Made by a program: the position numbers and the translations under genes. A stretch of DNA of 60,000 nucleotides from contig NC_087070.1 in the NCBI RefSeq assembly GCF_963678635.1, positions 43,262,988-43,322,987 of the forward strand. Direction: 5' to 3'. A model generated the notes under the pieces. It was not told the origin of the DNA. It ran no database searches and saw only the letters and a list, made by a program, of their open reading frames with translations. This DNA is from Symsagittifera roscoffensis (Eukaryota; Xenacoelomorpha; Acoela; Convolutidae). Each line of letters begins with the position of its first letter. Position 1 is the stretch's first letter. This document shows positions 46,456 to 57,326 of the stretch, in pieces.

Positions 46456-46750
46456 TTCAACAGTGCCGAAGTGTAAAAGTTCCGAAAAAGAATTTAATGT
46501 TCAACAGTGCCAAAAATTGTCAAATTTTGGCACTGTTGAACAACTTTTCATTTTTGGCACTGTTGAACAAATTTTCATTTTCGGCACTGTTGAACAACTT
46601 TTCATTTTTGGCACTGTTGAACAAATTTTCATTTTCGGCACTGTTGAACAACTTTTCATTTTCGACACTGTTGAACAACTTTTCATTTTCGGCACTGTTG
46701 ATCAACTTTTCATTTTCGGCACTGTTGTACTTTGGCACTGTTGTACTTCC
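46456..46750. repeat. 27-bp minisatellite with palindromic head, copy B
   Basis: Counterpart of 29276-29530 with about two more units and two terminal short units (TTGGCACTGTTGTAC). The palindrome has one mismatch here. Confidence 0.9.
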
Positions 46751-47545
46751 CCAAAAAGGCAGTGTCATAAAATTCAACTCGTGCATCTTGTTTTTTTAAA
46801 ACTCAGGTTACCAGCTGTAATCGAATTTTATTCTATCATTTTCAACGGATATTCTCCTTCTTAAACCAAGCAAAGAAATTTTAAAAATTTAATTGAAAAA
46901 AAAATTATTCAAATGATTTTTTGAGGTAAATCGTTTTTATTCCAACCCTGCTCCCTGCTCCAAACCAATCAGAGTTCACAATTTTAAAATTGAAAGTCCT
47001 ATAACTACTTACTAAGAAAATTTAACAGGAAAAATTTGTACTTTATTTAAAATGAGAAGTTTCTTTTATAAAAATTTTACGCTTTATATTTTTTAGACAA
47101 AAAAAATCAACAAACACGTACATTTGACCGATGAACTACGAAAAAATGTTTTTAAAAAAGATAATACCACCAACTAATCTTTTCTTCGACTAAAAACGAT
47201 GCTTGTCACACAAGAACGACGCCAATTTTTTCTTGCAAAAAATTATTGGACCAATTAAAATAAGAAAATTTATCTACCCTGATTATTTATACCAATAATC
47301 GAATAAATCGCTCGTTGAGCCAAAGGAGTGAGAAAGAGTCACGCATTGCTACTTAATTTGCCGAAATATTTTTAGCAAAATAACACTTTAGTCATGAATT
47401 TACAAAACAGCAGAATCCACATCAGCTAAATCAAAAATAACACCATTCAATCTTTTTAATGTAAACCTTAATTCAGTAATTGCCGATCGAAAATTTTCTT
47501 AAAATTTTTCACTTAATCTTTCAAAATGTTTTCATCACCTCTTTA
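46751..47545. other. Non-coding part of copy B
   Basis: Matches 29531-30323. Nothing further seen. Confidence 0.5.
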
Positions 47546-48130
47546 GCAAGACTGCTCGTATCAAGGTGACGCCCTGAAGATGCCTATTGAGGGTGTAGCA
47601 ACCTGCATGCGTACCTCTTCTTAGCATGCGCAATTTAAAAACTTACTCACTTTAATGAGGCAAGCATCAGTTTGAAAATTACTTGCAAATATATCAAACA
47701 AACTGAATTCCGATGGCGCTGATAGCCTCATGTCAAGCGGCAAGCTCTTAAATGTCTATGCAGCGGTGCTTGGTTTGAAAAAAAAATCAATTTTGTAAAA
47801 TATGGAAATTTTTTTCATTTTTTTTTGAAAATCGTCCACCACACGCTATGCATATGTAACAAAGTATTAAACAGACCAACTAGCACGCCTCATTTCAATT
47901 TGGAGCGATTTATAAGACGTTTCAACTGTGCTACGCGGCTTATGTGTTAGTAGCACGAATCATTTCGCTCGTTAATTACCCTAAATTGGTGAAATTGAAA
48001 CCACAAAACTTCCCAAAAAAAACGATAAAAAGTGTAATTTATTTTTATAATTTGAACTCAGAATAAGAATTTTTATCGCTTTGATATGAGAACTTTGCCA
48101 TAATTTCTTAGTTAAGATACTAAAAGCCAA
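47546..48130 (+). repeat. R-family diverged copy, copy B
   Basis: Counterpart of 30324-30900. Confidence 0.55.
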
Positions 48131-48698
48131 CTTGTTTTTTTTTCAATCGCATTCTAACACACCATACAATTTATATGTGTTCTTTCTTTTTCTGAAATTT
48201 TTAAAAGTCAATAGCAATTTCACTCCTTGCCATGTAAACAATCCTACTTAATTTTTTTATTTGATGCACAAGAAATTATCAGCGCAACACTGATCCTAGT
48301 ACCATTTGTTATATCACCATCAATAAAAAATTCACGATATGCTTTAATCACATTTAAATAAAAAACTAACTATTGTTTTGCTTAAAAATAAACTCTATCA
48401 AGCGTTTTTTTTTCACAACAACATCCTCAATTTTAAGGGACAGTTTAACGATGAAGATTTTTTTGCAAGTTATGTTCAAATTGTGTTTTGAATAAAAAAT
48501 AATGATTCCAATTTGAATACACAAAACCAAGTCTCTCAACAACATCCTCAGCATATTTTGTCACAAAAAATGTGGTATTTTCAAAATCTTATTAAAATAT
48601 GACACAAAAAAAATAGTAGAAAAATTAAATGCGATCCAACCACGGCGCAATTGTAACCACATTTCACAATTACTTTGATTCAAATTTATTGAAGGAAA

Positions 48699-50642
48699 AG
48701 AATAAAACATACTGGATTCGAAATCACCTCAGAATTTGAAAATGCAAAGAAGTTGTCAACTTTTTTTAAATTTTTGACACATACAAAAATAAGAAAAAAA
48801 AATATTCGACATACAAACAGAAAAAAAATCGTTTTATCAATACCTATGACAAAAAAAACTGAAATTAATAATTTTTAATGACATCGAACACGATACGAAT
48901 CAAACAAAAAACTTTTCAAAAAATAGATCACAACCACCCTAGTCGATCAAGGGATGTTATCTTGCAAGATCTCGCAATATTCTTGCAAGATCTCGCAAGA
49001 TTCTTGCAAGATCTTGCAAGATAGAGGTTATCTTGCAAAAATCTTGGAAAGTTCCTGCCAAATTTTGCAAGACAACCATCCCAAAATTCTGTCCTAAAAC
49101 AATAAGAAACGACAGAAATTTGTATAATGATCAATACATGCTGATTTTAGAACGGAACTCAAACCTTTTACGAGTTAGCCTCAAATAAAAATGACAAAAA
49201 TAGATTGACCAAAAATGATTGTCAAGCTATTTTTAATTTGAAAAAATGCTAGTCATATAATCTTGTAAAAAACCATGCGTACAGAAAACTGTAATAAAAC
49301 ACTAGGTTAAGCATTTTTATATATGAAATTTGAATGACAAAATATCTTGCAGATTTTTCAAATTTTTGTTAAATATTTAGTCTGAAACACAAAAAGCGGG
49401 AATTATCTAAGACAAGAAGCCCTATTGGTTGAAGAGAATAAATCTCTTAGATACTTGTATTTGAATAGTAGTTGTATGAGATAATATTTCATATTTCATG
49501 AGAGCTTTGGAAAATAATCTTAGAATTTTGTACTTGACTGTAAACGTTTAAGTCGAAAACGTTACTTACCGACACTTGTGGCCTGACTATTTTGATGAAT
49601 TGAGGTATATCTTACAATAATTTAAAAGAAATGATAGCTGCGACTGAAATTTGAGAAAGGTTCCCTAAAATTTAGTTTTTCTTGTGGAATTGTATGTTAA
49701 GTTTTTTTGTGTGTATGAAATTAATTGATAAGGATTTTTGTTCCGACATTGAATACTCGGGCGCGTTTTAGTTTTTCTTGCACGCAAAATCGAAAACCAT
49801 AAATATTCATCAGAATGGGTCGAAGGATATATCATTTGAAAGCCCTTTCTATCGTGATTTGAACGACATTAAAACAATTTGATTTTTTTTACAGTGTCGA
49901 GAAAAACTGTCGCAATTTTGGGAATCAAACACTTTTAAAATTCAAAAAATTTAAAAAATTTTTTCCATTTTCTTTTCGTTTTTCGTTTTTCTAGTCATTT
50001 TTCTTCAAAATTGTTTTCCAATTGACTTATTTTACTATGAATCTGAAATAAGCCAATTTTTTTATATTTTATTCAGATATTTTTATTATAACATGCAGAA
50101 AAAAACGACATTAATTTGAAAAAAGTTTTTTTTTCTAAGACTGTGGTCGGAATTTTCTGTGCTACTTGCACCGTAACCGGCTAGCTACCTTTGTCTTGCA
50201 TGGCATGAATTTTTATGATAGAGAATTTTCTTGTAAGAAACTATATGATAAGCATTTTACTCGTATGAAATTTTATGCTAAGCATTTTTCTTGTACGGAT
50301 GTAGATCTGGGAAGCGTAGCCAGAAATATCTTCGCCTTTCTTAAGAATTTTTTTCAACTTGGACAAATAAATTTCTCTTGAATGCAAAAATATCAAAAAA
50401 TTATGGTGTAGACAAAACACATGATGAGTCTAGAGAAACTCAGATTTCAGCGCAGGATTTAAAAGCCGTGTACCCTTGAAAGGCAGCGGAGAACCACTCT
50501 CGTAGGACAGTTAATTATTGTAAGTAAAACCATTAAAAATATTATACTACCGCGCTACGGAAAATGAGTACAACTGTGAGACTGTTTTCAACAAATTAAA
50601 GTTTTTTTTTAAAAGAACAAGAACTGCTTTAAAAAAAACAAG
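48699..50642. other. Non-coding region right of the duplication
   Basis: AT-rich intronic-looking DNA. At 48955-49070 the palindromic motif CTTGCAAGAT recurs about six times at irregular spacing with CTCGCAA variants. Scattered AATGCTAGTCATA motifs occur near 49249. No exon or RNA gene seen. Confidence 0.5.
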
Positions 50643-51095
50643 AAATTAAAAATAAAAACACTGCTTGTATTAGAGCAAAACTTTGATTGTCCAGAATGAT
50701 TTTAAGATTGGTGAAGTTTGCTTACAACAAAAATGGATGATATTTTCGAAAATATTTTGAAAATTTAAAAACATTTTTAAATTTTTTTTCAAAATCATCG
50801 CCCAACACGCTTTGTAAAGTACAAAATAATATTTTTTGCATATAGCAAGATAATAAATACACAAGCATGCCTCAATTAAAACTGGGACGATTTCAAAGAT
50901 GGATAAATGTCCCCTTACGGGTTAATATCACGAAATATACAGCGCCTTAATTGTCCCAAACTGGCCAAACTGGCAACCTACATCATTTTACGAATAATAT
51001 GAACAGCTGAATTTTGCTTTTTAACTTGGAGAAATAAAACCACCACGGAGAACAAATTTTCCGTCATTTTCTTTGAAATAGTCGGAACAATAAAA
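50643..51095 (+). repeat. R-family copy
   Basis: Diverged head ACTGCTTGTATTAGAGC, centre CTTACGGGTTAATATCACG, right end GAAATAGTCGGAACAATAAA. Confidence 0.65.
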
Positions 51096-51409
51096 TAAAC
51101 GGTTACGAGAAAAATCACCTTTTTTATTGTCTCATTTTATAGGTTGACAATTTTTTTACTCCAAAATGAATACATAAATCGGGTTTCTCATGCACTCCCC
51201 TATAGATCCTTATTCATAGCTCTACTGGGAAATATCTATAACTTCTTATTTCCTGATTCATCTTTATACCTCTTCAACCGGCACTGAAATCTGATTCGAA
51301 AACACCGAATCAATTTCTACTCATCATCCGGATGCTTTCTCCACTCGTTCCTAATTTATTAGATGAGTAACCACAACTAACAATGTTTCCTGAGGGACTG
51401 TTAAATCAA
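51096..51409. other. Non-coding spacer between R-family copies
   Basis: AT-rich, nothing seen. Confidence 0.4.
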
Positions 51410-51692
51410 AACAGGACTGTTCGAATTAGAGCAAAGCCCTGACTGTTCTGACTGCATTTTGAAGTAGATGGAGTAGTTGTAGTTTTTAGAAAAGAGGTAA
51501 AATTTTTAAAAAATGACAAACATAAAATGGAAATTTTTCAAAGTTTTTATTCTAAAAATCCCCCCTCAAACTATTTAAATACAAAATGATATATTTCGCT
51601 TATAGCGGACCAAATCACTCGCGCCACAACTCAGTTTGGCACGATTTCTAAGAAGTATTAAAACTCTGCTTACTCGTATTGAGCACAAAATA
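51410..51692 (+). repeat. R-family left half, truncated
   Basis: Head AGGACTGTTCGAATTAGAGC and TGTTCTGACTGC, running to CTTACTCGTATTGAGCAC, then directly abutting the head of the next copy at 51693. Confidence 0.65.
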
Positions 51693-52184
51693 TAACAAGA
51701 CTGCTCGTATCAGGGCGAAGCCTTGAATGTTCCGACTGCCTTTCAAGGTTTATGGAGTAGTAATAACATTAAAAAATGAAATGTAATAAAACAATATGAA
51801 TCTTTTTTTTCTAAATTTTAAATCAAAAAGTACAACAGGATAGGTTTCGCTCCTTGTAACAAATCGGCAAATAAGCTTCTTTCAACCAATTTGGAACAAT
51901 TTCTAAGACGGGTTAACTTTCCGCTTACGCGTTAATAGCGCCAAATATATCGCGCGTTAATTGTCCCAAATTGGCCAAAATGGCAATCTTTAAACCCCCG
52001 TAACTTTACAAAAAACGATCACAGGTGAAATACGGTTTCAAATTTGAGCTCAGGACAACAATACCTTTTGAATGAAATACAAAAACTACGTCAAAAAGGG
52101 CTAGTTAAAAAGTCGAAAAAGTCGAGAAAGAAACTCCACCTAGAGCACAAATATTCCGTTACTTTCGTATCGAAAGTCGGAACA
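51693..52184 (+). repeat. R-family copy with intact TIR (best preserved)
   Basis: Head CAAGACTGCTCGTATCAGGG at 51694, TGTTCCGACT at 51728-51737, centre TTCCGCTTACGCGTTAATAG and ATATCGCGCGTTAATTGTCC, and right end AGTCGGAACA at 52175-52184. 457 bp between TIR ends. A 65-codon frame inside (52044) is not shared by other copies. Confidence 0.75.
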
Positions 52185-52574
52185 ATAAAAATTTATTATG
52201 TATATTTTGTAAGTATAATAGATTATGTAAATATAAGTTGACAGAGTTCTCGGGTTGGTTTTTTTCTCCATACAAAATTCAACTTTTTACCTATCAATTT
52301 TTGTCAGAAGTTTTAAAAGTTCATTCGAAAGGTATTTATGTCCTGCGCTCAATTTAAAAAAATGTCACTTGTGAACATTGGTTGTGAACAAATGGGGGTT
52401 TTAACATGGCCATTTCGGCCATTTTGTGACAATTAACTTTAAATGTCGAAAAATGACCGAATTAACTATTTTTAAACCCCCATATTTTCACATAAATTGC
52501 TGGTTAAAAGTGGAAATTTGTCTAGAGAAAAAAAAACACAATTTTTTGGTCTTTTTCTCTAAAAATCTTCAGAA
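52185..52574. other. Non-coding, R-family-like fragments
   Basis: Contains motifs resembling the R-family centre (GGCCATTTCGGCCATTTTG near 52410) but no ends. Confidence 0.4.
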
Positions 52575-53060
52575 CAACAAGACTGCTTGTATATGAAGGC
52601 AAATTTTTTGAATGTTGCGATTGCATTTTAAGGTCAATTTAAAAGTTTTTTTGGGTGAAAAATTGACGAAATAAAAAAAAGAAAAATTTCTTTTTTATTT
52701 TCAAATACACGCTATTTGAAAGCTAGAAAGGGGGATGTATTTGACATCTTGTATACAATTAAACCGACTAAATGACTTGCCTCAATTTTTTTGGACCGTA
52801 TTAATCCACCGCTTACGCGTGTTTTAAGAACACAATATATCGCGCGTCAATTACTCCAAATTGACCACATAAGCAATTTTCAAATTCGCATAATTTTTGG
52901 GCTCACATGTAAAACACCATTTTAAATTTGAGCTCACAAAACCAAAACTTTTCAAATGGTATAAAAAAATTGCCAAAAATGTTCAGTTTAAAAGTCGAAA
53001 ATTGACTGAATAAAAAAGACCGACCCCACGCATAAATATTCCGCACTTTCTTCGAAAAAA
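52575..53060 (+). repeat. R-family diverged copy
   Basis: Head CAAGACTGCTTGTATATGAAG, TGTTGCGATTGC, centre CACCGCTTACGCGTGTTTTA and TATCGCGCGTCAATTACTCC. Confidence 0.65.
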
Positions 53061-53866
53061 ACTGTTATCAACCGCGAAGATTTCATAATTGATTTCTTGA
53101 TTTCTCTTGGCATGACAATTTTTTATTAAATAGAAAAAGTGTATGATAAAAATTATACAGTGAATCATAGTTTGACATCTAAAATTTCAAAAATATTTCA
53201 TAAACCAAATTGTGTGCTATTTGAAGCTTTGAAAAATAGATTTCCAAATTAACTCCGCTCCGAAATATTTAAAATAACACAGTTGGTAAGGCATGATTTG
53301 TATCTTTTATGAATTACCACACTCTTTGTCTTTGCACCACATTATTGAAAAGAAATTCACCATCAGGGCAGCCTACATATTTATAAGGCCCAGTCATCTA
53401 TAATTTTTCTTGAATTAGAATAGACTATTTTTAACCTACGCTTTATTTCACATCGAACCACTTTATTAATTCGAAAGTAAATCTACGACCACTAGAACTT
53501 TTTTCCACTTTTTTTACAACTTATTAATTATTGATAGAAATTGAAAAAATAAAAATTTAAAGAAAAAAAAAAGAAATTTTGAAAGCACAGCAATTAACAC
53601 TCAATTAACGCCTTTCTCCCACATGTATGGTCTCAGATGTATGGCCTTCAGATTACAGATAAGAAAAATTTGAGAATGATTTCCAATCCGGTCGTCTCTG
53701 CAACTGAGCTTATATACGTGCATAATTTTCCAAAAACTTGCTTCATGTAAGCGAATTTTCAAAAAAATCAACAAAAAAATCAACAGTAAAAAAGTTGAGA
53801 TAAGTTCGAATGCTCACCGATGAAGTAACTTCTGATGACAGTACTCGTGGCACTTCGTCTGTTTGT
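53061..53866. other. Non-coding, presumed channel intron
   Basis: AT-rich; no exon-like block bounded by splice sites seen. Confidence 0.45.
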
Positions 53867-54533
53867 AACGCTATCTATATTACGATGTGTTTCTAGGTTC
53901 CTGATGTGTTTTTTTTATACCACGAATTGATATTACGCTATCTATATTACGATGTGTTTCTAGGTTCCTGATGTGTTTTTTTTATACCACGAATTGATAT
54001 TACGCTATCTATATTACGATGTGTTTCTAGGTTCCTGATGTGTTTTTTTTATACCACGAATTGATATTACGCTATCTATATTACGATGTGTTTCTAGGTT
54101 CCTGATGTGTTTTTTTTATACCACGAATTGATATTACGCTATCTATATTACGATGTGTTTCTAGGTTCCTGATGTGTTTTTTTATACCACGAATTGATAT
54201 TACGCTATCTATATTACGATGTGTTTCTAGGTTCCTGATGTGTTTTTTTTATACCACGAATTGATATTACGCTATCTATATTACGATGTGTTTCTAGGTT
54301 CCTGATGTGTTTTTTTTATACCACGAATTGATATTACGCTATCTATATTACGATGTGTTTCTAGGTTCCTGATGTGTTTTTTTTATACCACGAATTGATA
54401 TTACGCTATCTATATTACGATGTGTTTCTAGGTTCCTGATGTGTTTTTTTTTATACCACGAATTGATATTACGCTATCTATATTACGATGTGTTTCTAGG
54501 CTCCTGATGTGTTTTTTTATACCACGAATTGAT
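53867..54533. repeat. 67-bp minisatellite, 10 copies
   Basis: Ten nearly identical units containing ACGCTATCTATATTACGATG, TAGGTTCCTGATGTG and ACCACGAATTGATATT. The only regular variation is the length of a T run (7-9). The array lies about 320 bp downstream of the tail exon end on the gene's strand. Confidence 0.95.
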
Positions 54534-54853
54534 TATCTATTTTGCCTAAAAGTTTGATATTGTTTTTCAATGTTTTTCTTCGGCGAAATAGACGAATTAG
54601 TTTTTCTCGGAAAATAATCGGACCATGGTTTTTGATTTAGAGAGTTGAAATTGTTCAATTTGCAATTATTGTTGCGTCCATTTGAAAAGTGAGAAGGTTC
54701 CTAGTATTCAAGTGTATTTTAATTTGATATTGGTAGAAAAATGTCATAATTTTTTGTTTCTTATTATTCCTTTTAGAATCAGATTTTGGTTATATATTTC
54801 TGCAAGAATTTTCAGAGGGTTCCTTTCTCCTAAGCTCAATTTCAATCTGTCAC

Positions 54854-55136
54854 CTGTTTCCGTGGTATGAAGTCGGCTTGTTCTCCTTCAAGATTCCCGG
54901 GTGTTGTCGGGGAGTCCGACTGTCGTACTCGTTTCTTGTCGGCTTACCTCTCGTGTCGTAACCTTCCTCCTGTGTCTGTCGTAGTGTATCCATATCGTCC
55001 GAGCAGTTGTCGTCGTCGGAGAATGTGGTGATAAAGATAGAGTCTGCTAATGGCGTTTTCTCTTTTTTCGACCCATTCGGGGGCTTCTGTTTTGGCTTCC
55101 GAGGTCTATTAGACCGTCTTCTAGTTCCTCGGAATG
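54854..55136 (-). CDS. Kv channel cytoplasmic tail exon (two possible donors)
   Basis: Starts after TTTGTTTCAG at 55136 in phase 1, matching the end of the S1-S6 exon. Encodes a basic Pro/Lys-rich stretch (RRRSNRPRKPKQKPPNGSKK) then an acidic SDDDNCSDDMDT segment. Two donors are visible: GAGAG|GTAAGC ending the exon at 54948 (phase 1) and AACAG|GTGACA ending it at 54854 (phase 2). Only the second is in phase with the 608-bp exons. If neither is used, an in-frame TGA lies at 54851-54853. No domain seen; tails of Shaw/Kv3 channels vary widely between animals. Confidence 0.7.
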
Positions 55137-55388
55137 CTGAAACAAAGTTCCAAACTGACTTCAATATTCTTTCAAAACACTTCAAGTTAAGCAGGCGCCT
55201 ATCAATTTGAAAACATGTCCTCTTGCAGCTTCTCACTTCTTATTCAGTTTCCAAATATATGAAATTTATTCGGTTTCCAAATATATCTTAGTTTGAGCCT
55301 CTTACAATTGTCAAGTGTAACGTTATAGAAAAGAAATATCAGAGTTGTTAAAGCAAGGAAGCACTGTGGTACATAAATGAAAACTAAC

Positions 55389-56550
55389 ATTCGACAGATA
55401 TGCTCGTGTTAATCCTCGATTCGGGAGACATCGGCTCGAAGTCGCTCCGAGTTGGCGACTCACATCGTCTCGCTTCTCGGCTCGTTTTATATCTCGTTTG
55501 GGGCTCCCAATCCGAGTCCTCTCGATCTCCAACTGTCGACTCGTCATTCGGTCTCGTAGCACCTGACATCACGAGCATGTTCGGTTCGTCGTGCTTTGAA
55601 TACTTTAAAGCCTCTGCAGCGCCTGCGAGTTTGTCAATTCTTCTTTTCTTGGGTAATTTTAGCCTGGCTTGAGCGTGATTGTAATATAATGTGAAATTAT
55701 TTACAATAACAGGAACCGGCAAAGAGATAGTTAGTACTCCACAAATTGCGCAGAGAGCTCCGACTATTCGGCCATACATTGTCTGGGGAAGTTGGTCTCC
55801 GTAACCTATTGTTGTCATGGTTATTATGGCCCACCAAAACCCGGCTGGTATACTGTCAAACTGTTCTATGGCTCCATCATTATCGGGGTCAAGAGATTCC
55901 GCATAATGAAGTAAACTTGAAAAAATAACTACTCCCAGAACTAGGAAAACGATCAGTAAAATCAACTCTTTAGCGCTTGCACGTAAAGTATGAACTAAGA
56001 CTTTCAGTCCAATTACGTGGCGACATAGTTTGAAAACTCGGAATATCCTGAGGATTTTGATGATTTCCCACATTGAAACTACTAAATCAGTTTTGTCTGC
56101 AAGAATCTGCACGTAAAATGGCACAATTGCTAAAAGGTCAATTAGGTTCAGCATCGTCTTAAAAAATACAACTCGGTTTGGGCAAAAAATGAGCCGCACT
56201 ATAAATTCGATCGTGAACCAAATTGAGCAGACGTAGTCCAGAATGGTCAAGTATCGTTTGGGAACTGTTTCTTTTTTGGGCTTCCCACCCATCGGAGGGG
56301 GTCCCAAGTCGGGGTAATAGAAGGGGTCTTGGTAAGGATTTGGTAGAGGGGGGTGATTGAGTGGTAAGATTGCACTCTGAAGGCTAGTGGTGTTAATGAC
56401 AGGATTGGAAGGGGTAGTTGTTGTTGTTGTTGTCGTTGATGATGATAAGGGGGGTTGGGGAGTTACTTCGACCCTCCCCCAGTGGTGAGTTTCGAGACAA
56501 AATCCGATGATTGAGACAACAATAAACGTCATAGAGACGAGAGTGATAAT
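55389..56550 (-). CDS. Shaw-like: Shaw/Kv3-type voltage-gated K+ channel, S1-S6 exon
   Basis: Pore-forming subunit of a tetrameric plasma-membrane K+ channel. The exon runs from acceptor ATGTTTCAG|ATTATC (56550, phase 0) to donor GAAT|GTTAGT (55389, phase 1). Counting from the first codon: S1 about 1-21; a long Pro/Ser/Thr linker of about 75 residues including eight Thr; S2 (DYVCSIWFTIEFIVRLIFCP); S3 (LNLIDLLAIVPFYV); S4 (EIIKILRIFRVFKLCRH); S5; the selectivity filter TMTTIGYGD (55795-55815); S6 with PVPVIVNNF; then YYNHAQARLKLPKKRR, a hallmark of the Shaw group. The first S4 charge position is Glu. If the donor is not used, a TAG at 55384-55386 ends the protein after VEC. Confidence 0.95.
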
Positions 56551-57147
56551 CTGAAACATGCATTTTTCAAGCTCACTTTCTCTGCATTGCAGTTATAACG
56601 GGGGGGGGGGCGGATTGGGGTTCGGCGGATTTTTTAAAAATTGTTCAAAATTTTGTCGAAATTTTTTAGGTCGACCAAATTAGTTTTCGGAGCTCTCCCA
56701 AATCCCTAAAAGTACCCTGTTTTGGCCAATTTTTTGAGCCGCAGGCAAAATTTTCGAAAAAAAACGGCTAAAAAAGGCTTTTTTTAGGCAATTTTTTTTT
56801 AATTTTGAGCAAAAATTCGCGTTATTTGGCGCGCACCTACCCCTCAAAATTTGTAAATATTGGCGCCGAAGATGCCTTTAGAAAATTTAAGGGCCGGTCA
56901 GCAGGGGGTCTAGTTCCTGGGGAAGGGAGGCGTCCGCCCTCTCCCCTAAATCCGCTTGTCGTTGTAAATAACGAGTGCTTTTACAACGTTACCTATGAAG
57001 ACGAAATAAGTTTGGAATAGCCTAATTAGTCCGAATGCCAATTTTTTTTATGATCGGACGTAGTGAGCCAAAGTTGAAAACTAAAAATTTGCAGGGGATG
57101 GGGGATTGTTGTTGCGGGGGGGGGGTGTGAATACTCCCAAAACGAAC
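56551..57147. other. Kv intron with C-family repeat
   Basis: Contains a C-family-like repeat at about 56625-56985 (GTCGACCAAATTAGTTTTCGG, then GGAGCTCTCCC, then a GC-rich GGGGAAGGGAGGCGTCCGCC block) and G runs at 56600-56610 and 57117-57126. No coding. Confidence 0.6.
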
Positions 57148-57326
57148 ATTGGCGCAGCATGATGAGTAGGGGTCGTCTATGAGTCGCCAAACTTTGGGTT
57201 TGATTCTCTCCCACTTCGTTTTGGTCCTCCTTCTACTACTCTCACTCATTCCAAATTTGGCAGCTGTCGTCGACAGTTCAAGGTCACCCTCCTCGTCCTC
57301 TGTCGTGTTCACACTGCTCGGCCCAT
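57148..57326 (-). CDS. Shaw-like: Kv channel exon, T1-S1 linker
   Basis: 179 bp between acceptor TTGGCAG|ATGGG and a less usual donor CCAAT|GTTCGT. Encodes an acidic/Ser-rich part (SVNTTEDEEGDLEL) and then KWERIKPKVWRLIDDPYSS, which matches the conserved W...DDPYSS block that ends the T1-S1 linker in Kv channels. Spliced to 56550 it continues SSCCAN-IITLVSM into S1 with the length expected from the family. It needs one base from an upstream exon, so the T1 (BTB) exons lie beyond the window. Confidence 0.85.

Larger units (their letters stand above)
31979..48698. repeat. Tandem duplication copy B (about 16.7 kb)
   Basis: Second copy of 14167-31497 in the same orientation. It lacks the SINE at 14390 and about 0.7 kb of Gypsy-2, and has about 165 bp extra near 42836-43000. 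The match ends at GAAGGAAA (48691-48698) only because copy A runs into the gap. Confidence 0.95.

Noticed and set aside
55007-55210. Plus-strand 67-codon frame
   Set aside because: It is antisense to the channel tail exon, which has matching splice sites and phases.
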